Assembly: GCA_963942565.1 (NCBI GenBank)
Contig: OZ012684.1
Coordinates: forward strand, 71,753,699-71,817,698
Direction: 5' to 3'
Source: Maea johnstoni
Taxonomy: Eukaryota > Annelida > Polychaeta > Spionida > Magelonidae
Length of the DNA: 64,000 nt
Shown: one piece after another, positions 53,463 to 64,000 of the stretch
Layout of the letters: every line of letters begins with the position of its first letter
Position numbering within the stretch: position 1 is the stretch's first letter
Notes under the pieces: generated by a model
What the model was told of the DNA's origin: nothing
The model's database searches: none
Seen by the model: only the letters and a program-made list of their open reading frames with translations
Position numbers and translations under genes: made by a program

Positions 53463-55889
53463 CTCTGGTGTCATCAGATTTGGTTAAACCTTTTCAGGTG
53501 TCTTTGTTTTATAATGCTCTACTATGCAATGTAATCACTAATCATAAATAATTGCCTAATGTATATCTCAATTTTATCTGTAAATGCATTTTCATGGAAA
53601 ATACCATTAATTTTACCTTAATTGGTTCATCCACTGCAGTGGGAATATAGTTTTAACAATCATAAGCAGCCCACGTCAGTATGAGAACAAAGATCTAGCA
53701 AAGATACTGATGTGCCCTTATGCAGACGTCACGTGCACCCACCTGATTTCAACGGGCACAAAGAGATTCAGAATGTTGTGTTTACTTCAGTAAGTCCGTT
53801 TTGAAAATGTTCATTGACCAAAAGAGCTAAGTACTTGACAGCAGGTAAAAAAATCTTATGTACTCAGCTGAACTTAGCTTCTCTATGGTAGTACATAAAA
53901 ACATTTTTTATTTCTAAGAAGTTTTTTTGTTGACATGGCAACTCTGAGCAGTTACATATGATAAAATCATAATCAACCCCTTACATACAGGTTTTTACTA
54001 TTTCATAATAATAAAAAGAGCTCCTCGGTGGGGTAATCAAAATTCCTATTTTGGGCTTTTGGCCGCTAGTCTATAATGTTCACAATGCAAACATTGCAAT
54101 TTTATTTAACAATTTCTTTAAATTTCATATTCATAGTGCTCCTATTTAAAGCATGACATGTTGGGCAAGCACCATTTAGCAACCCCAGAGTGATAAAGAT
54201 TTGATGTGTAGGTTTTTGTCATAACAACTGTGTGTGTTTTCCAAGTATAATGTGTGTACACTAATAACCGCAATACACCCATTGATTGCTAGTAGGCCAA
54301 GGCGCAGTAGTGACGAGTGAGTCAGCTGTTTGCATTGGGTCCACGATTGATATGTACACTGCTGATACTACTCCCACCTGAAATTACACAGGGTTTGCTG
54401 CCTAGTGCTTATGTAATTGATTTGTTGATAAGAATAGTGGGCTGGGGATCAATCGTGGTTAACACAGTGCATACACATATGATCAGACATCAGTCTGGGC
54501 CCGTAGGAGGGGGAGCAGTGGAGCAGAAAACAACCCCGAAGATAGGATATGTCTGCATACGAAGAACACTGTTATGTTCTACTTCTATGCTCAGGCTGTT
54601 TTCCCTCTCTATTTACATTAGGGCTGACAACACAACAACATACAGCCTTGTGTATCAACTTCAAGATCAGATCTCTTTTCCAAATATGAAAGTTTGTAAA
54701 AGGTATCCTGTTGCAAAGTGATGACAGTAAGCCCATAAAAATATCAAATGCTTAAAACAATATTACTCCCAAAAATACCTTGAAATAGTTAGTGTTACAT
54801 TTAATATCTACAGAAAGAAAGAGATTTATTCCTTAAATTTGCTTAAAGTTGTTTAAAATTAGATTGAATTGGTTGGATAGAACTATCCCTCAAGATCTCT
54901 CACATACATGTATAAGAGCCATCCATCTAATACCTTAGAGACTTCAACATACTTAAGTTGACTAGGGATACTCACTTCATCAATTTGCATGACAAGTGAG
55001 TGGGGTAGATAGGAATTTGGGCCAGTCCAATCCCATAGTAACCTTTTCTAACCTTTGCTCAGTAGTAACATGCACATCGCCTGCTTACCAATATCACGAT
55101 TCAAGATAAAACTGGTGATGGAATCAATACCTATCTATTTGATGGTACAATTATCTATAATGGAAAATGGCATAGTATTCACCTACTTTCCTATTGATAA
55201 CCATCCACTTCACAATGATAGGTTGGCTCTCAGGCATGAGATCAGCCTGATACCCATCAAAACGGCAGTTGGTTGCTTTACAATTGTATGGCCTGGAGAG
55301 GGCTCTCTTTAAAGCTACCATAGTATTGCCAACATAGTTACCTGGGCATAGTTTGAAAAGAAGAGGAAATGATTGTATTCTCAATTTAGGCAGTCACTTT
55401 GCATTGTGACCTATGACAATCCCCTTAAAACATAACCAAAGTCATTTCCTTATTCCAATAGTATGCTCAGTAGTAGCCTGCTTCCTAGGCCATATTTAGA
55501 TATCATCCCTTGTGGATATATGGCACTGCAGTATGCTAGGAGGGTAGTTGCCAGTACAACTCCTTTGTGTGGCATTTGTGTGAACTAAATGACCAATAGT
55601 AGGCCACAAGCCCTTGTGTAGCATAGTTGCAGGCATAAATTTATATTTAATAAAGTAAAACACAGTAATGCCTAGTAGCAAGGCTAGAGTTGAGGTAGAA
55701 GTGAGCGCACCGTAGCAGCGATGACTCATAGTAGTGGCTCAGCAGCTCTCCTGCCAAGAGACTGTGTCAGAGAGGCTACGAGAAAACCACAAATTGATTC
55801 TGTGCACTATACGCTGCATACCAACTAAGTGCCAGCGCTAGGGACATGCTCTGGAACCGAGGGGGAAGCCCCATCCTACTGAGCAGGGC

Positions 55890-56400
55890 AGCCTAGAAAT
55901 GCAAATTAACCCCCTCATAACCAGGAACAAGAGAACAACTACTAGCCTTGTTCACATCAGACTTGATGTGTCAATTTCTAATTGAAAATACAAGATTCCA
56001 AATGCAAATTAACTCCTTCACACACAGAAACAAGAAAACAAGGAATAACCTTGTCTTTTTGAATACCACAAATTCCTAATTTGAGTTGAGCCACTCATAC
56101 CCTGGAACAAGAAAACACTGATTAGTCTGGCCCAACAGTGCAGCATTGACTTCGAATGAATGTTCACACCTAAGTTCCCTGATACAAAATAACAAGGAGC
56201 AACCTTGTTTTTTTGAATACTACTGATTTCCTATTTAAGTTTTCCTTTATAACCTAGAACAAGCCCAGTCCAACTGACCGCTAATGCATATTAACCCCTT
56301 CATTCCCTGATGCAAGAAGAATTCACTTGGCAGCAGGACCATCTAATGCAAATCAACCCATTCATTACCAAGGAATACAATTACGCAGAGAGACACTGCC
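55890..56400 (+). repeat. Diverged tandem array carrying POU octamers
   Basis: About seven loose units share AATTAACNCCTTCA and AACAAGANAACAA phrases at roughly 60-105-bp spacing. Three exact octamers, ATGCAAAT, lie at 55899, 56002 and 56346, with a near match ATGCATAT at 56284. Two of the octamers run straight into TAAC (ATGCAAATTAAC). It may be a minisatellite or a homotypic site cluster. Confidence 0.6.
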
Positions 56401-56699
56401 TTACAGAGTAGTTTAGGGGTGGACAAGGCTGTTTAATCATGATTTTTAGTTAGGGGAGGGAGGCTGGAGGTTGGTGGAGTCCTGAGAACCAAGTGTTAGG
56501 ATATCTCTAATATGAGCCAGAAATCAACAGCGAATGGGTTGCATACTAGTAGCCTCTGACTATATTCAAAAGCAACATTTTTATTACAACAAATGAATCT
56601 TTTTCATCAAAACACCATTGTAGAACCCCCTAGAGATTTAAAGACCTTAAGAGAACACTTGAGCCCTGCATTTATATCTCAGAAGTATCCTTGCATGTA

Positions 56700-57010
56700 T
56701 GAGACATGAGAAACAACTGTGAACCGATTGTTAATAGAAGGCCTCCACAGAAAGCATCATGCGATGGAGTTGTCCAACTTCCTGGAGTGTTGGCGGAGGA
56801 CGGTGGATGCGGAAGGCCTTATGTTCGGGGGATTCCTGTCTCCAGAGGCGGAGGGAGGGAGGCGAGTGGGCGTCGCCAGGGTGTGTTTGATGTGGCTGCC
56901 TTTCCACTGGCAACACAATCAATGAGCGCAGGCATGAGCGCTTGTGGTCATAGCAGCGGGGAGACCCTGGCAACAGCTTTTCATTTTACATGCACAGGGG
57001 TGGTTTAAGG
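56700..57010. promoter_or_regulatory. GC-rich block with open frames on both strands
   Basis: High GC with CpGs amid AT-rich DNA. Frames of 68-100 codons are open on both strands, but none resembles a known family and none has convincing splice sites. More likely a regulatory element or CpG-rich promoter than an exon. Confidence 0.3.
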
Positions 57011-57599
57011 ATATCAGAGTAGTGGAACTGTTTATCATAAGAATGAAGAAAGTGACATGTTTGCAGCGCATTGGACTAGTTGAGAAAGACATGTTTTAAC
57101 ATCTTATAAAGAAATTTGGAGTTGATGCCCCATAATATGGATGAAGTAACTCAGTGTGAAGTGGGCATATTTGAAAGAAAGGGCATTAGTTAAACCATAT
57201 ACTTGTAATATTTAAACCATAGAAATAGCAAGTGTACAATGTCTAGGACACTGGTTGCTGGTGAAAACATGAAAAATCTATCTTTTCACTGAATGGACAG
57301 TTGCTGTTATGGGTTCTTTCCTCTATGTCGTACTGAAATATTCCTCATCTGTGAGATTGTAAATGAATCAGTTGAATTGAGATCAATACTAAGTTTTAGT
57401 GAGTCTTTCATCTTAGTCAAATTATAAATAAAGTGCACATTACGAAGTTGAATCGTGAATGATGTTTCATCAAAGTGCCTAGAATGCCTGATAGTTTTTT
57501 AACACCACATTTAAATAGCCCCCTACATAAACAAATATTTATGAGCAACGCTTACTTCAGTAAGTGTCAGGAAAATTGCAATTTAAGTATAAATCTGTC

Positions 57600-57990
57600 T
57601 TAATCTTAATGCTTAACGTCCTTTTCTGGGGTGACCGATGGCCCATCAAGCGGCCATTTGCCCACTGGGGGTTTTGGGAGACCCCGAAGAAGGCAGTCAA
57701 GCCTGAGACAAAGGCAATAGATTTTGCATAGGAGTCCCACCTTCCCACACCTCTAATGCACACTACATTGTCATGCCTGTGATCTATCCGACCACTTACC
57801 CCGGCACTGCAGACCCTGCCAAGACATTAAGCAGACATTTTGCGGTGAGAAGGGACATTTGCTCAAGTTTGGCTAGACAGAGGTGGCTATAAATAGCCCA
57901 CAGGCCCAGAGATTGGGGCAACAGGGCACAGGACCCTGCAGCAGGAGAACAGGGTACAGACAGGACAACAGTGTCTGCTTGGGTCATTCG
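57600..57990. promoter_or_regulatory. Candidate conserved non-coding block
   Basis: Balanced sequence with palindromic pieces (AGCGGCCATTTGCCC) and no repeats. Listed on composition and motif density alone. Confidence 0.25.
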
Positions 57991-60430
57991 ACATGGATGG
58001 CAATTTCAGGGTAGAAAGCTGGGTTTAGGTGCATAAAGGACTGAACAATGCACACTGGGGGATGCCTGGTACCTTGAACTAAGCTGAATTTGATACACCT
58101 GGCAGGGGAGGCTTCACACATCCCAGGGCCCTAATCTGAACAGGATGACCAACTTGAAATGAAATAATGCATGTGAAGAAAGTGGGCAAGAAGTCCTACC
58201 AATTACACTGAACAAAAGAGGCACAAACTGTATCAAATGGTTTATACTTATGTTAGTGGCCAAAAACAGTTTGAAAATAATGATATGTTTGAGTAATAGA
58301 TGAAATCTAGTGAAATAATACTTCATACCGATACTTCAAATTTGAAAACTATATATGTCCTCTGTACATCAACAGGTTACCACAGTACCTTAAGCCAGAG
58401 ATACATATGTACATAACCTAGGTAAATTAATGTACATCTCTGATTAGGCTGAGTTAGAGAAAAGTAACACATGATGCAGTGAAAACTAAACACCTTAATT
58501 GAAAAGGACATACTCATGTGGTACAGGTAATAATGTATGTTTAGTTGGAGGTAAGAAGTGAACAAACACTGCCATTCAAACTGTATTTACACTAGCTCCC
58601 AGGTAATCAATTAATCAGCACTCTATGCCTATGCATTGAAGGCACGCATCTCACTATGTACTTTACCTGTTACCAGGCAGTGCAACAAGTGCACACATAC
58701 AGTACAACCAGCAGATTTCCATGCACACATAAAATACTGATATATACTTCCATGAGACGGCCTAGGCCAACCCTCCTCACTTCTGCCGAACCAATAGGTC
58801 CAGATAGTTCCCTTGTAGTTCTTAACTTCTCACATATACTAACTGATAACAGGCAAGAACTGAAGTCTAGAGAATATAACCAAATGAATAGCCTGTGAAA
58901 TCATGCCCCCATATGCTTTTAAGACATGACTGCCAACAAAGCAGTCTGTCCTGTCCTGTTGTCCAGGATAATTATTCTAAGGACAGGGTTTGACTACCCA
59001 CACAAGGCCTAAACATGTGCTTTTGTTGAACATAAGACTTCCCGAAATGTACAGTAGCTGAATGGGGCTACTACTACTCCCCAGGTTTTATTAGCCCTAC
59101 CCACTAATTTTTAAAGATTTAGTTGCTGTGGCTTATAGGACTATCTCACATGTCTAGCCCTGAAGGAGAATGAAAAGCCATTGAGAACTGCTTACCCACA
59201 GCACCAGAGCCACCCTATTCCCAGTCATACATGTTCCCTAAGCCTAGCCGTGATGAATATCCCATGAAGACTTCTACCCCCTCCCCTCCCGCTGGACCCA
59301 GTCTGCCCCCTTCCTACAGTGGCAGCCAGGAGATGTCTGGGATGAATAATCCATGGAGTATCAAGAGGGTTGGAAGAATTGTTTGGTTTGAAGATATTCC
59401 TGGGGGTCTCCCGGGTAATCCGACAAGCACAAAACTTAATTAGGGCAAGCCATGAGAGGTGTGTGTTAGTATTCAGGCCGGGTTTAAGCTGACCCGACAC
59501 CATTGGGAGGAAGACTCAGCTGGCCGGCAGCCTCTTTTCCAAACGTCTGAAGTCCAAGCAATTGACCCAGAAACTTACAGAGGATTTCCCTTTGTCTATT
59601 TCCACTACCTCTTACAAGCCTTGATTATTTTATGAGCATTGTTTTGACAGAGATTTGTGGAGTTGATGGAAGGTGTTTCGGGACCGATCCATTATTCAGC
59701 CAATGCTCAGTTTCTATTGTGCACAAGGAACCAGGGAGTTCTTGTTTTGGCATTTAAAGTGCTTTACTACGCCGCTCTACGTCAATGGTTTGAACTACGC
59801 CATTCCCAGCAGTGATTTTATAGCCTTGTAAATAAACAATATCTTCTATTTTAGCAAACAAAAGGTATTTTTAGGGGAAAGCTGATTTACAGGCTTATGG
59901 GCTTGCTGTGGACTGCACCTCACCTTTAGCATAATTTCTTGCTTTAGGTTATTTCCTCCTGAACAAATACCAAATATGGATTCATAACAATACCAAAACA
60001 TCCTAAAATAGTCCCTGTATTGGTCAAATGAAGTGGAAATTCATAATTGACGGGGATCCACCATTTATCCTTTAACTCAAATTTTAGTTTCTTGCGGGAG
60101 GGGGCAGTTGGCAAAAATTCTCCACTGACTCATTAAGTGTCCCAACTAGGAAACAGCTGACTTCTATGAACATGCTGTTACCATGGACAATCACTTTATT
60201 GAGTAACCCACTGAAACTAATTTTATAGTTTTATAAGTATCCCCCAGTTCCCCCCAGCAAGGAAGGAGCAGTGGGAGGCCTGTCTGAGGAAGACACCTCT
60301 TGAACTCCCCATGACAGTCTGGGTCAGACTGTCCTACCCTTAACGCATGAACATCATCTGCCCATATCACCCAAACCTGTCATGCCCAGGAAGTTGACAT
60401 TTTCTGGACTATCGTTTTGAGGAGGAAGGC

Positions 60431-60463
60431 AATAATAATAATAATAATAATAATAGTAGTAAT
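60431..60463 (+). repeat. Short AAT microsatellite
   Basis: About 30 bp of AAT triplets ending in AGTAGTAAT. Confidence 0.9.
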
Positions 60464-62994
60464 TCATCATTATCTGAATCCTGAATGAAAGCAATGTTAG
60501 TGGGATGAGGACACACAACTTGTGGTTAACCTGTTGCTGTGAGTGAAAGCCCACTGGCATGCAACCCACACAATGAATGGGCAGGTGTAGCTAGGACGGT
60601 GGTGGGCCAACAGGTAGGTAGGTAGGCATAGAATTAATCAAAGGACCAAGAAGGTGCGCCTATAGTAATAAAGGTAGAATCAAGTCCCAAATTGTCTCTC
60701 CATCTCAATTATCCTTGATGATGAGTAATCTACACTTGTTTCAATGATATATTAGAACTCACATCATCTACTGTTAGAGATGAATAAAGCAATGTATTCA
60801 TAACTTTTTCTTTGTGTTTGAGTTCCTTCCTTAAAATACTTACGATCCCTCCTCCCCGCCCAAATCGGATATATTTTATTTAGTTTGTCTGATCACTCTG
60901 AGGAAGAAATGGGTGAGGGAAGGTAGCTAGTTCTTGAAATCCCATTGTACCTAAGCTTTGTATTAAATATAAACCTAAGCAGGAGAACCCAATTAGTGCC
61001 GATGGCATGTTTATTGTCTTAGAGAACAGTTGTAATTAGTTAAAAGCTTGATAATGACATCCTTTGTGCCCCAAACTGTCAACAATTACTGGAACTAAAT
61101 ACAAACAGAGGTCCTAACCGGTGAAAAGGATATCAGCTTTATTAACTATTGTTAAATTCAAAATGACCCTGTTACACTCTCAGTGAACAGCAAGTCTTTG
61201 AATAGCATCGACTTCCTGTTTTAATAGTAACAAAGGTATGCGCAATGCTTTTGGCTATTTGCCTTTCATACCTCTACAGATCAGGTGAGCAAACCCCAGT
61301 GCTGTGGAATTTTAGCTTGAGGTAGGCATACAATGTGAAATATTTAACCCTTTCAGAATCTAATTCTAACCTTCTAACGTTTTTGTTAGGCAAGTACACC
61401 AACATGCAGGGATAAAGGCTTAACCTAGCTGAGCCTCTAACATCTAATTATATCCTGGTTATTTTGTTTATATCTATGTGAACTGAGCATTTTTTTTTAA
61501 ATATTTGATAGAGGAATATTGAAAACCCACAACCCTCTTTTGAATGTTTGAGCATTATTGTTATTTTCTAATTATCACAGTTCCAGACAATGCTTGCTAA
61601 GATATCCCGTCACAAATTGGTTACCCCATTAAAGACTTAGATTTCAGGTGGGCTAGTCTTCTCCTCCCATACTCTGTCCTCAGGCTATTCCCTGACCCAC
61701 CAATTTCCTCCACGCACACACCTTACTCTGTGAACACCCTGGTTTTACCTGAGCCGCTTACATGAATAATGGGATGTAATTGTGGATCAAGGAGTGTAGG
61801 GAACAATCAAAGCGGCATATATGAAGTAATGTCTGGTCATAGATAGTGACCACAACCCTCAATCAGCACATTAGCCACACTATGGCGATGCCCACTTTAC
61901 GTGGGAAAGTACTCACATCTTACTTCATCTAAAAGTTGAATACCTAATCATGGGTGACCAGGAAAACAGATGAAAGGATGTTCAGTAAATGTCACAGCGA
62001 CATTAGTTATATCACATCCTCTTTGTGATTACCATCAAATTAGAATAAAATCCTTAAATGAGGATGATACTTATTTTTAATGTGCCATCTTAAAAGTATA
62101 ATTATCATCCTCTCATTGACAATATCCATACTTAATTTTATGGATGAATAAAGTTGTACTCCATACTCCATATGAATTCATTTTTCATGCATTGACAAAG
62201 TACTACTTAAGGATATCAAAGTTTGTGTACTTTTCCAAACAACGGTGTAAGGGTTAGAGAAACCACATTGCATTTATTCTTAGGACTGGTGCTTATTTCT
62301 TGCTTCAGGAAAAAGTGGTGACAGTAGGCCTAGCTGTGGTTATCAAGCACTCAATGACCTGACCCTGTTTGACCTCTCCACAAAAATCCCAAACATCTAA
62401 TTCTAAACCACATCTAGCCTATATGCCACAGTATCCTGTTCTACCCATGATATATAACTTCCCTCGTTTTATACTGGAATGTCACACTGACAAACTGATG
62501 CTGCCGTTGTGAGACAACTATATTTGAATGAATCAAAAATTGGTTTGTAGGAAATGCTGGACTGAATCGCCTGCCAAAATAAAATACATATATGCAGGAA
62601 CTTTAGAATAGAGTCTGATATATGTGATGTTTTTTACTATGGAAAAGAACAAAATTAAAGGCGTTAGTTCCATTGAATCATTAGAATGCCTGTTATATCA
62701 GAATGAGGAAATGGTTTGGTGATACTCTCCAAAATACAACCAGGTTTCTCAAAGTTGTTGAATATTCCTTTACATGAAGGTGGACAAATTCATTTCTGGA
62801 AGATCATTTTTCAAAGGGTTTTAATCATTTGAAGGGAGACTGTGTCCACGTGGAAAACATTCTTTTTCTCTTAGTTACGCTTATTGCATTCATCTCAACC
62901 CACCCAACTGTAACAAGTAGACGTCATATCCTGGATCCCCTACTTTCACACATACATCATCCCTTCCAACATAATGACAGTAACCCACCTACCC

Positions 62995-63010
62995 TTAACC
63001 CATTCATGCC
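62995..63010 (+). repeat. TTAACCCATTCATGCC repeat end
   Basis: An exact copy of the phrase seen at 47291 (TTAACCCATTCATGC) and reversed at 31100-31115. Only one end is recognisable. It is the terminus of a dispersed TTAA-type element. Confidence 0.45.
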
Positions 63011-64000
63011 TGGACATCTCCTAGCCAAACATCATCTGGATTTAATTATAATGTGGAAAATAAACTTGAAAGTAAGAAGGAACTTACAACAAAATTGAAC
63101 GCGAGTTAAAGATGAGGTTATGATTGTCATTTCTGAAAAATACTGTGATTACTAAGATATTACATATCTCTACATGTAAAATGGGCTTTTTATGAGACAC
63201 ATGTATGTTAACCCATCCTCCCCTTATGATGAGTTAACTTCGTTATCTAAGTTGTGACGGATTTGTGATATATTGGCAAATAATTTAGGAAGGATAGATG
63301 ACTTCAGAAAGCATCTGAAACCGGCAAAGTTGAGAAAAATGACCTTGAATCAAAAGACACAACTCATAGAGTTTCTTGCATGCGCTTATCCTCCACACTA
63401 CAACATTCTTATCAGATGAGACAGAGTACGGACATCGCCCCCAGCTAGCCTTCACACGATTGTCAGCTCAACAAGTGGTGCACACGCTAATAGTAGCCTA
63501 GTACTAGGGATATGTGCCTTACTGCCCATATATGTACATACAAAGAGTTCGCCTAGTTCCTATGCTAACAATGGGGTGAATAGCTGTGAAAAAATAAAGC
63601 CAATTTACTCAGTCCTTATAAGCATGCATACCACACCCTGGTATACATATAGAAATGCTATTATTCTTTACATACTAAATAGGCCATAATGAATGAGAAA
63701 TATGCAATATGAGAAAGAGTTTCGAGTTAAAATAAAAGTAAGTGTATAGAAATGTGCACCAATAGATTTTCAAACCTCATCTGTTGAATGTCTTTTTTTC
63801 CTACCACATCAGATAAAATTCTCCTTGGGCTTAGTATTTTGAAAGTTAAGTATTTTGAAATGTTGCCCAAACGTAATAACTACTATATAATTCGAGTATT
63901 ACACTTCTAAGTGTAACAGAAAGATTCTCCAATAACCAGCCAATAAAAGCATGGGATCTTTATAGAGCAACAGCTTTGGGTGGGGTGTCTTTCCGAGAAT

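Noticed and set aside
54317-54721. 134-codon plus-strand open frame with hydrophobic start
   Set aside because: No recognisable domain, no splice context or flanking exons, ordinary AT-rich composition. Most likely chance.

Overview
The window is nuclear DNA of an animal, most likely a marine invertebrate. It is AT-rich, and its genes are split by GT-AG introns. It has long introns, many short non-autonomous DNA transposons and many microsatellites. The three recognisable genes are conserved across bilaterians: OMA1, RWDD3 (RSUME) and MIDN (midnolin). I cannot name the species or settle the phylum. No rRNA, tRNA, CRISPR, retroelement protein or virus-like gene is visible.

Layout. Positions 1-3847 are AT-rich sequence made partly of diverged repeats, probably inside or beyond the next OMA1 intron. 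At 3848-6293, minus strand, lie the first four coding exons of OMA1, a mitochondrial inner-membrane stress metalloprotease. The zinc motif HEMTH is present and the C-terminal exons are off the left edge. A gap of about 840 bp holds a probable shared promoter. RWDD3 is then complete on the plus strand in four exons (7132-12467, 267 codons) with a poly(A) signal at 13039-13044. MIDN follows tail to tail on the minus strand. A candidate poly(A) signal lies at 13292-13297, followed (in the + direction) by a long 3' UTR. Five coding exons (17426-50179) carry both Catch half-domains and the C-terminal proteasome-binding helix. The exons for the N-terminal ubiquitin-like domain were not found up to 64000 and should lie beyond the right edge.

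The MIDN introns are very large for so small a protein (about 4.2, 14.6 and 12.5 kb). They contain GC-richer, motif-dense blocks that look like regulatory DNA. They also hold tandem arrays of 110-133 bp units, microsatellites (AT, GA, AAT, and a run of 48 C) and short TTAA-flanked elements of piggyBac type. The RWDD3 introns carry hAT-type MITEs, one with a perfect 8-bp target duplication, and a large imperfect palindrome with a nested insertion. A 188-190 bp element occurs almost identically in an RWDD3 intron and in the MIDN 3' UTR, in opposite orientations.

Functionally the three genes are not a pathway, but each bears on protein fate. OMA1 cleaves mitochondrial proteins under stress, RWDD3 promotes SUMO conjugation, and midnolin delivers short-lived transcription factors to the proteasome without ubiquitin. 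I found no convincing undescribed gene system. The best leads are the regulatory-looking MIDN introns, the QRPV-repeat linker in midnolin, the shared inverted 190-bp element, and a possible plus-strand exon near 59.2 kb.
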